This document shows, piece by piece, positions 55,043-64,000 of a stretch of DNA of 64,000 nt (position 1 is its first letter; the number at the start of each line of letters is the position of its first letter). The DNA is from Avena insularis. Its lineage: Eukaryota > Streptophyta > Magnoliopsida > Poales > Poaceae. The translations under genes and the position numbers were made by a program. The notes under the pieces were generated by a model. The model saw only the letters and a list, made by a program, of their open reading frames with translations. It had not been told where the DNA came from and did no database searches. The DNA lies in NCBI GenBank assembly GCA_023614405.1, contig CM042691.1, positions 171,340,927 to 171,404,926 of the forward strand. Direction: 5' to 3'.

Positions 55043-57847
55043 TGTCAACACCCGAATTTTTAATCCCAGATGCATGTTATGCCATACATCGCAATGCCAG
55101 GATTACCATTTGTGCGAGACATAACAGATTGGATATCACAGTACATCATCCATTACAAACCATACATAAGGTCTTACACAAATAAGGATCTCATGACCCA
55201 TTCTTAATACAATTCAAGCAGCAGAATAACATAATAATAGCGATAGCGTGGGCGAAGCTCCATCTTCATAGTCACAGGCAATGCTAACAATGGGAGATGA
55301 TCCTAGTTGTCATAACCTTCTAGCTGTACGTCTTCCGGATACTCCTCTTTATAATCTAGCCACGGGAAGAGCCAGGGACAAAGCCATGAGTACTATTTAA
55401 GTACTCGCAAACTAATACTAACAAGTGAAGTGGTTCTCAATAGGATATACTAAGCTCTAGGGTTGTTTTGCAAAAAGCCAGATTTACCTCTACTAAGTTC
55501 ATAAGCAAATAAAGCTAGTTGAAAGTTTTATAACACCTAAGTGGGAACTTGACTTTCATATCACAACTCTGTTGTGGTCAAGTCAAAGTCATAAACCATT
55601 TCATAAGTCATTTTGAAAACATCTGACAATAGAACAGTATGGCCACTCCAACTGTCCATAACCGTGGATGCGGCTATTCGAATAGTTTGACACTCTACAG
55701 AGGTGGTACACTTTCACCACAACATTCAATACATCCGTCAGGAACAATCCTAAATTCACCATACTTAGTATGCGGATAATCAATCCTAACCTTTCCATTA
55801 CACGCCCTATTATAGGCACCTCTCCTGTGAGTTTGGCCTCCCAACCATGACCAACTGTCATCTTGGGAACTGCATAGGTGGACAATCTTCACAAGGTAGC
55901 CTCAGCTCAAACCTTGGCCGCAAGGGAACCCATACTAAGGTATATAAATTTCCAGTTAATCCCTACCAAAATTTCGGGTATTGTGGTTGTACGGTAAAAT
56001 TGGAATGGTATCGCATCCAGACAACCCTCAGTTTTGTAAAGGGCTAAGGCTCATGCCTCAACATTTTCATCATCAAAATCATCTGGTGTTCAAGAACACA
56101 TGTCAAAACATTTCAGTAGAATGACTCATCATTCTAAGGTTTTCATAACCATTTTCTCTAAGTATTACCATCTAAAGTTGATCAAGTTTTATGCTTAGCA
56201 CTAGCATCTACAAGTGGGGATAAATACTAATGAGGGGTGGTAATCAAGTGTGACCTATCTAAATTCAATCTCATGCCTTAGGATGACATCAAGATTATCA
56301 AACTTAGGCCGAGTTTTATGCTCTTTGTGCTACCTTCAATTATCCTTCTAATATCTACAAATCACTAAATAAACTTTTGATAGAAAGCTTTGATAAAGAA
56401 AATAAAAGAATTAAGCTTGCAAGAAAAACTGGGATTTGGTATCCTCAAGTGGGTATAATCACATATGCTTAAGGCATATAGTTGGCATAGTAACAAGCAA
56501 GTTTTAGCTTGCCAAGTCAACTACTAGTATTAAGCTTGCCTTGTGCAGAGCAGTGGTTGAAGTTCTCCTCGGCTTCTTCCTCGTAGTATCCTCCTTCCTC
56601 CTCGTATCCTTGCTCGGTACTAGCATCTATAAATAAATACGAGGTACACAATCACCACACAATACTTAACTATTTCTATTTATCACACAAAGGTTCACAC
56701 TAGATGATCTAGCATCATCACTATTATCACAAGGATTAAAGCACTTGTCTTATTTATTTTATTTCAGAAAAGTAATTTCTACTCATTGAAAAACTACTTA
56801 AGATTTAATATTCTCCAACTCAAACATGGGATCATGTTGACACATGTCATCAACATATATTTTAGTACATGGGAATGTGATTTAAAGTCGTGTCGCAATT
56901 TAATAAGGTTTAACCTTTTTATTTTAATTAAATAAAATGACTAGAACAGCCTCTGAGGCATTCTTTTATTACTTGATCATTATTTATATAATTAAACCTA
57001 TATGTTTTTATATATTCTGAAAGGTATGGTTAAATGTGATTTTTGAGAGTTGGAATAAACTCAAAATCTTTCATGGTTGAATTTTGAAAAATGTATGAAT
57101 GCAGAAAAGCTTCTGCCTTGTAATTTTTACCATGGGTGATCTATAAATCTAAATGGTTTGAATCCAACGGGCTTGGATTAAGCATTCCAGTACCTTTCTA
57201 AAAAAATTGGTTTCATGCATTTTGGTTCAGTGAATTGACCTGGGTTGATTTTTGAATCTGGGTACAGAACTGAGTTTGAATTTAAATGAATAAACCTAAG
57301 TTTGAATTAATGGGTCGCGCAGGAGGTTTAACTGGGCCGGCCCACAATGCCCAGCGCACGTGGGCTGGTTAAGTGAGCGACCCCACTCGTAAGTAAGACA
57401 GCGAGTGGCGAAGCGGTACGGGGTGATTAGGGTCGTGCGATCTAGCTCTAATCGAATGGTTGCGGTTCATCGTCCACGTCGAACAACGCCAGCGAGACAG
57501 AACCCTAGCGCGGCTAGTGGGGGTCGTGGGAGGCTTACCGGGGCTCCAACGATGGTCGGCGATGGGGGTGAACGACAAAATCGATGATGGTGATCCTCCT
57601 AGTACCAGCAGCTTCTCCTGGGGCGGCTCCAATCGATGGCGCCTCTCCTCCTCTGCATGGGCGAATTCCGGTGAAATTCCGGCAGTGACTGGGGGGTATC
57701 AGTGAGAGGTGGGGAGTGAGATGGTGTGAAGGGTTTGAGCTAGGAGGGCCTCTATTTATAGTGCGACGAGGGGACCGAATGGCGCGGGTGGATCTCGTCG
57801 GTGTCGTCGGCACAGCGTGCTAATGGCATGGGCAAAGGTAGGGGCGG
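55043..57847 (-). repeat. LTR2c, 5' LTR of the array, truncated by element E
   Basis: Starts TGTCAACACCC and follows LTR2a/b to the GGGGCGG at 57847, equivalent to about 9386 of LTR2a, where element E begins. It therefore lacks the part where Harbinger would be, so its Harbinger status is unknown. TATA box at 57753-57760 on the minus strand. No gene seen. Confidence 0.88.
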
Positions 57848-60800
57848 TGTCACATCCCAAGATTTTCCAAATCTTGTAATGTGAAAAATAAATAAACAAA
57901 ATAAATAATTGTTGAAATTTAGAGTGAAAAGAAACTTTTGTTTCTAGATAGAAACTTAAAATCCCATCTTGAGAAAACTTTGGTTAAAGTTTGAATCTAA
58001 CTAAATTCAAATCAAGTGGAATGCATCCCTCATAAAATGCAACTTGAAATCTAAACACTTGGGGAATAAACCAAAACTCTAAAACCCTAATGGAAGAAAA
58101 TCATTTTCAAGTTATCTCTAAGACTATGGATTTGATCCATATACAAATTGGTCAAACAAACATTTCAAATTGATCAAGAATGACTATTAGAAATATTATA
58201 AAACCCTAGAAATTGGTTTCACTAAATTTGGAGCCATAAATAAAATCTTATGAATTTAATAAGATAAGGGAATTAAATTCCCAAAGATAATAAAGCACTT
58301 ATCTAAAATCCATACCAAATAGTGAGCAAATAACCCTAAAGAGATTTAAAAGGATAAACAAATATTAAATAAGATTTTACAACTTAGAATCACCAAGTTT
58401 GGATCTATAAATAAAAAGATATGGATTTTATAAGATCAAGAAAGAAATTATTCATTAAGGAATATTTAAAGACCAAATTATATCTTGACCTAATCCATAA
58501 GCAAACGGAATAATTGTGATCCAAATCCAAATAAAATAAAGGATAAAGAATTTCCAAATAAAATAAAATGGCATTAACCATTTTATCCCTATTTTAATAA
58601 AGACAAATCTATAATAAGAATGATTATTTAATTCATGAGAAAATAGTATTTTGGAATTTACCCAAGTGGAATAAAAGTTATTTAATTAACTTAAATAAGA
58701 TCAAAGAAATCTTCTAAATAAAATTATGGAATTAAAACTATGTTTAATTTCATTGGAATAAAGACAAATATCCAATTCAAAATGATGAATAAATCATTTT
58801 CCAAATAAGTCAAGGTGAAATATTTGACACCCTATTAAATAAATAAACCTACTGAAAAGGTTTTGTGAGAATTGAAATTAAATAAGGGTTTAAAATATAT
58901 TTGATATTAATTAAATTTAAATGCATGGGCCTACTTTTAAATAATTAAAAGACCCTACGAGAATAAAATAAATATTCTAATTTTGACTTTAAAATGAACT
59001 ATTAATCAGTATTTGAATCTACACAAATTTTGGTTGAGTTTTGAAATCAAATTGATGTTTGAAATAATTAATCAAAATCAAAACAGAATAAAAGAAATTG
59101 AAAAAGAAAAAATATAAAGGACTCAGCCCAGCCAGCAGGCCCAACTAAGCCCAGTCCAGCCCACCCGGCTCCTCTCTTTCCCCTGCTCGTTCTTTTCTCA
59201 TGGCAGGCTGTACCCCCTCACTCGCTGATAGCCTGGACCCACTCCCCTGTCTCTCCTTCGCTGACGAAACGACCCCACTGCCACCTCACCGTCGTTCTCA
59301 CCCGCGCGTAGACCACGCTCCCCTTCCTCGGTCGTTCTGCCGATGGTTTCTTCGATTGATTGCACGGTAATGGCGCAATAACCCAGCCCCGCGACCTCGC
59401 CTACTTAACCGCATATCCCTCCTCTCTGTTTCCCCCTCAGTCCCCCACCCTAGCGCTCCCCCAGGCTGCTTAATTTCACACTACACCGCCACTGTCTCTG
59501 GCGAGCTCACCGAGCAATTCCGGCAGCTCCTCGCCTCCCCTCGTTTCCTCGACCACTCGAGCATGCTCACAGGAACCAGACGCACATCCCAGCAGCTCCA
59601 GTTCACCTGTGCATGCCCTGGACACTCGCCTTCGTCTTGAACATAGCGCCGCCGTCGTCTGCTACCTCTCCGGCGAAACCCCCTGGTAATTCCTGGCCGC
59701 CCCATTCCCTCTGGCTGATACTCCCATATTTGCCTCTCTCGCGCGAACCTGATGGCATTGCTTGTTTGGTTTGGTGTGAACCGTAGACCTGCCTCCGACG
59801 ATGAACAGACGAGCCCGTCGCCAGGCATCTCTCCGGCGAGCAATCACCGTCACCCCCGTGCGCCCCTGACCCCGTGGCGACCACGTCGAGAATCAGCGCA
59901 ACCCTGCGATTCTGGTGAGCATCTCCCTTCGCTCTCTCGCTTCCTGTAACATCGACACCGCCACCATTTGACCGCGCGCCGCCACCTGCCGCCGCCAGTG
60001 CCGCCACTCGTTGGCAAGCGTGTTGTGCACCGTTCGATTTCGATCTAGTGGCTAGGATAGAATTTAACCGAAGGGGTACGAGAGCCTCTGAGCCGTGCGA
60101 TGTCACTTAGATCCAACGCCTCGCAACTGTCGATCCGCATGAAGCGGTACAGACGAATAGAAACAAGACACGTGGCCCTGTCTGTTTGAATAAAACCAGA
60201 AATGATCTATTTGATGCTTTAATTTGAAAAATTCATAACTTTCAAACCACATGTCCAAATTTTGCAAATTTTATATCAATGGAATCAGCAAGACAAGTAA
60301 TTTCTAACCATGCCCTTTGTTTCGTAAATTTCTTTGGTTAAATTGTTTGTTTTTTCAGAAACTTGTGTAGGCATATTTATAATATAAAATTTGTTCTAAA
60401 ATGATTTTTCAGATAAAATCTTTGGCAAATGGTTTGTTTTGAACCTACTAACCATAGAAATCAATTTGTGGTTTCAAAAACATATTTGGTGAAGCAAAAG
60501 AATAAAACCTTGAATTAAAGCATTTCTAGTCAAATAAAAATATGGTTTAATTGTTAAAAATGATTTTGGAGGAAAACCTTTGGGAAATGTTTTGATTTAA
60601 ACTCTCTGACCCCAAACACCAAGTTTTAGAATTAAAAATGTATTTGGTGAACCATATAAAAATTGTTGCTTTGCTAAAGGCATTTTCAACCACATAAAAT
60701 ATTGATTTGGTTTAAAAATGATTTATAAGTAAAATCTTTTGCAAATGATTTTGCCACTATATAAAATGACCAATAGGTGTTCTCCAATGTTTATAACCCA

Positions 60801-61583
60801 TTAGAAACCACTTTTCCAAATAAACCATCTTTGGCATGCTTGCATGCATTACTTTGTTTCTATTATTTTATGTGATGTTTGCTTGAGTGGTAGTTTGAGA
60901 TATTGCTTGCTTGATTGAATTGTAGTGATTTGAAGAGTGTGAATATTGCAATATCAAGGAGTGAACTTATATTCTCTACCAAAAAGGCAAGTGATGCTTC
61001 ATACTTTTGTCCCATTATTTTCACTATGCATTAGTGATATTTCTAAGTAGGACTTGCATGGAATTTTGCTAAGTATAAACTATGCCATGGGAAATCCTAG
61101 TAGATGAAACCTTAGTAGAAATTTCCTAAGTTAAGATTCCTACTACTTTCATGCTTAGCTTAGCTATTAGAAAACAAGGGTGGATTATATTCATACTATG
61201 GAATATTTCTAAGTCAAGGACTTGTGTTTTCGTTTGATAAAACAACTAAGTGAATGAATCACCTGGGTGGAATGGAAGGAATGGTTTGTGTTGAGTGGTT
61301 ACACAAGGCCCATTTCTATGGTTTACCATGTGTATCACACTTGTGGATGGCCACCCAGGAACAAAGAGATTTGAGATGTCAAATGTTGAGAAGCTTCAAG
61401 TGTAGCCACTTGGCATTATGGGCTCTGCCTGGATCATATAGGTTGCAATAACTTAGCCAAATGGACAGTTGGTGGTAGGGGAATGATAGGTTGGAACGCG
61501 TCCATTCTGGTCTAAGGGAAGTCTTCTGAAAGATCTTATCTTGGTGAAACCAAGTTGACGAGGTTTCGACTCGTCAATGCCCA
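57848..61583 (+). repeat. LTR of element E, gypsy-type, 3.7 kb, right side cut by element F
   Basis: Begins TGTCACATCCC inside LTR2c. The section 57880-59100 is very AT-rich, 59150-60120 is GC-rich and 60200-60850 AT-rich again. About 59950-61540 matches the LTR of element A in opposite orientation, for example the GGTTTACC(A/T)TGTGTATCACAC segment near 61320. No gene is evident; open frames at 59480-60106 are GC-driven. The right boundary at 61583 is approximate. Confidence 0.65.
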
Positions 61584-63436
61584 TTGTTATGGACTTGGGT
61601 TTTGGAGAAGATGGGGATGCTGGAGATCGTGGCACGGTTAACAGACAAGCAACCAGGGGACACGAGATTTACCCAGGTTCAGGCCCCCGGAGGGAAAACC
61701 CTACTCCTGCTTGTCTGCTCTTTGATTACGGCAGAACCGAAAGTTACAGGGTGCGCAGATTCGATCTGGCGTGGAGGCGTGTGCGAAAGGATGGATCTGT
61801 CTGTAGGTTGTCCTCCTCGTTGGACCCTCCTAGCCTTTATATATGGGGAGGCTAGGTCTCAGGTACCTATACGAGTAGGTTACAAGTTGTATTCAAACTC
61901 TAGTCTTGCTCTCCAAGGATCCGAAGGCGTCATGGGCCTTGGCCACCCGAAAATCTTTATGGGCCAGCGTATGTCTGTTGTGGGCCTTCCTTGGGCTGGA
62001 CCAGGTATGCTGAAGTTATGTACCCGTCGGGTATAACCATGTCAAGAGCCTCGAGTGTTACGTCAATCGTAGATTCGGCTGAGGACTCTTCAATCCTTCG
62101 GTGTAACTCTGTCTTTCAAGAGAATGTAGGGATTGTTGATGCGTGTGCCTGACTCACCCGACGGATTAGGTCGATTAATCGTCTTAGGACAAAACAACAC
62201 GATCTTCTTCAGTGCAAGTCCTCGACTCAACCCGGAACATATCTTTGGCGTAATTCGACTCAGGCGCGGAGGACTTACAGAGTGGAATTCCAGTGATTTT
62301 AAATGATGTACCCAACGCGTCTGGGATTTTTCATCGCACTGCTGGTACGGATTCATACTAGCAGAAAGCGTTGCAGGCCATCGATGATATCTGAGGTCTT
62401 ATCTTTATGCCGCAGACGCAGCATCCGAATGTTTATCACCGCGGAGGTGTTTCGGGTGGCCAAGGAGGATGTTACTCACTTAGCATTAATCGGGGCAGAG
62501 TTGCCGAAAAGTTTTTGCATGCGGATCCGGAAGATCGCAGTCGAAGATTTCATAGGGTGCGCGACCAGCGGTCCCTATGGGAGTAGCCCCCGAGTGTCTG
62601 TTCGAGTCGTAGACTCGAGCGGAGACTTTTTGTGCAAGCATTGCTCAGTTTTTTAGTCCGTAGGACTCGAAAATTTTCGGATGCTGAAATCCTTCCTCCC
62701 TATGGGAGTAGTCCCCGAGTCTGTAGTGGAGTCGTGGACTCGACGTAGAACTCGAAGCTCTTGTGTGTGAACGGCCATTGCTCCAGTTTGGAGTAGCCCC
62801 CGAGTGTCTGGCGGAGTCGTAGACTCGGGCAGAGACTCGAGTCTTGTATCATGCAACGGTAGTAGAAAAATCTTGTGGGCGTACCGCTGACCCGGAAGTA
62901 CATCGGGTGCGCGACCAGCGCTCCTAATAGGAGTAGCCCCCGAGTATTTAGTCGAATAGTAGATTCGAGTGAGTACTCTTGGCTTTGTAGCCGAAGTTGG
63001 TGCTAGTATAGCTTTTGATGACGTCAGTGCTGACGATCGATGACCTCGAGCATCTGCTGCGCCAGAGATGACTTGACTGGACGAAGCGTGGGTCCCACTT
63101 CCTAACTTTGAATTGACCGGTCACGCGCGGCGTGGAGATGATTACGGCGTTTCCTCGATTTCCGTGCGTAGTGGACGTCGTGGGAATGACAGTTCGTTTT
63201 GGTGCTGACACGTGTACGGCCAGATCTGCCGTTGGCGTTAGGTCTTCTCGATGGACGGCCAGTGTGCGTCGTCTTTGCTGTTATAATCCGTGGTGAAAAT
63301 CGTGGTTTGTTTTCATCGCACCAGTTCTTGCGTTTTACTGCCTCCTTGCGCTCGAGCGATTCTTGCTGCGTGCTGAGAGTTCCTTTCGCATTTCCTTTGT
63401 CTTCGTCGTTGGCAACGACACCACCGCCGTAGCGCC
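61584..63436 (+). repeat. LTR and leader of element F (gypsy-type), boundaries uncertain
   Basis: TGTTATGGACTTGGG at 61584 is a plausible LTR start where similarity to the A/E LTR stops. A TATA-like TTTATATATGG lies at about 61835. The region 62560-62960 holds four spaced GGAGTAGCCCCCGAGT-like units. No primer binding site was found with confidence, so I cannot say where the LTR ends and the leader begins. Confidence 0.5.
62570..62985. repeat. Four degenerate GGAGTAGCCCCCGAGT repeats
   Basis: Units near 62580, 62706, 62793 and 62931. Each is followed by GTCGTAGACTCGA-like sequence. Two of the units are also preceded by GGGTGCGCGACCAGCG (62556 and 62907), giving a longer composite repeat. Inverted GACTCGAG/CTCGAGTC words suggest hairpins. 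Confidence 0.75.
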
Positions 63437-64000
63437 ATGGGGAAGAAGAAATCCTCATCTGCAGTTGGGACCAGCGCTGCCGGAGGCAAGAAGGGCGCCG
63501 CTGCTGCTCGTGTCACCGATGGTGGCTGGCGGCAATCAGAGACGCGGGAGAGCGATCTCCGCAAGCTGCGCGAGCGGAGCCTGATTCCGCAGGATACAAC
63601 GGCCGTGAGCCTCCCCGGTAGTGAGGTAATCCCCCGTCCCCCATCTGGGTATCGGGTTATGTTTGTCGCCTTCGTTTTGCGTGGGTTTGCGTATCCAGTC
63701 CATGACTTCCTTCGTGGACTGCTCTTTTTCTATGGGGTTCAACTCCATCATCTGTCTCCCAACTCTCTTCTCCACATTGCGTGTTTTATCACGCTTTGCG
63801 AGTGTTGGCTTGGCATTGAGCCGCACTTTGGCCTCTTCCGGAAGCTGTATTCCGTGAGGAGGCAGTCTGGTTCGGATGGTGTGTATCCCATTGGGGGTTT
63901 CATCATCTCTCTTAGTCCCGATGTCTAATTCTTTTCCTTCTCCATGTCCGAATCTGTCCAGTACTGGCGGAGGAAATGGTTTTACATCCGTGACTCCGTG
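63437..64000 (+). pseudogene. Element F first ORF, Transposase_28-type (putative gypsy-type transposon protein), N-terminal part
   Basis: Starts at ATG 63437 (MGKKKSSSAVGTSAAGGKK), a Lys/Ala-rich N-terminus. The conserved part includes VFVAFVLRGFAYPVHDFLRGLLFFYGVQ-like text in shorter words: FLRGLLFFYGVQLHHLSPNS, CFITLCECWLGIEPHFGLF and YPIGGFIISL. These match the plant family named putative gypsy type transposon. A TAA at 63926-63928 interrupts it, but the same frame goes on with SESVQYWRRKWFYIRDSV to the window edge, also typical of the family. So the stop is a single nonsense change. The family lies upstream of gag in some large gypsy elements; its biochemical role is not known to me. Confidence 0.8.

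Noticed and set aside
6605..57847. Reading the regularly spaced repeats as a CRISPR array or satellite
   Set aside because: The repeats are LTRs with TG...CA ends, primer binding sites and polypurine tracts; there are no short repeat-spacer units.
6605..57847. Two independent insertions of B and of C/D
   Set aside because: Same nested insertion site, shared stops, allele-like LTR pairing and a mosaic middle LTR all favour a tandem duplication.
59481..60106. Minus-strand frames in the GC-rich part of the E LTR
   Set aside because: Overlapping alternatives without a domain; high GC removes stops by chance.

Overview
This window is plant repeat DNA from a grass (Poaceae; a large, repeat-rich Pooideae-type genome is my inference). 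I see no host gene. Essentially every base belongs to a transposable element or its decayed remains: four or more Ty3/gypsy families, a PIF/Harbinger DNA transposon and two CACTA (En/Spm) elements, nested in one another.

Layout. Element A (1-6604, minus strand) is a Tekay/Del-type chromovirus with its gag-pol running off the left edge, an extra ORF region in front of gag, and a 5' LTR cut short by element B. Element B is a second Tekay-type family with about 3.9-kb LTRs. It is present as a tandem array LTR-internal-LTR-internal-LTR: LTR2a 6605-14210, internal B 14211-14395 plus 22073-27749, LTR2b 27750-33549 (truncated), internal B' 49372-55042, LTR2c 55043-57847 (truncated). Each B internal region carries a nested plus-strand CRM/Reina-like gypsy element at the same site in its chromodomain coding end: C (14396-22072, with 5-bp target duplication GGTTC) and D (41770-49371). 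LTR2a holds a full PIF/Harbinger element (9869-13553) with transposase and Myb/SANT-like genes; LTR2b holds the left part of the same insertion. LTR2b also holds a small CACTA element (30878-32454), and a large, 3'-truncated CACTA element (33550-41769, TNP2 and TNP1 on the minus strand) sits in the 5' LTR of D. Right of the array are the LTR of element E (57848-61583) and the LTR, leader and first ORF (Transposase_28-type) of element F (61584-64000).

History readable from the sequence. A is oldest, B entered the LTR of A, Harbinger and C entered B, and then unequal crossing-over between the two LTRs of B duplicated about 21 kb. LTR2b is a mosaic: its left part matches LTR2c and its right part matches LTR2a, with a switch near 29.63-29.66 kb. 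The LTRs of C and D pair as 5' with 5' and 3' with 3', and B and B' share at least eight stop codons at the same sites, all as expected from duplication rather than fresh insertion. CACTA1 and CACTA2 came later, and a deletion of about 3.7 kb plus the 3' end of CACTA2 fused CACTA2 to the broken Harbinger copy.

Most interesting biology: both Tekay families carry a pre-gag ORF ('orf0') with a shared RLCG-type motif and coiled-coil or acidic tail, and the CRM-like polyprotein reads about 310 bp into its own 3' LTR.
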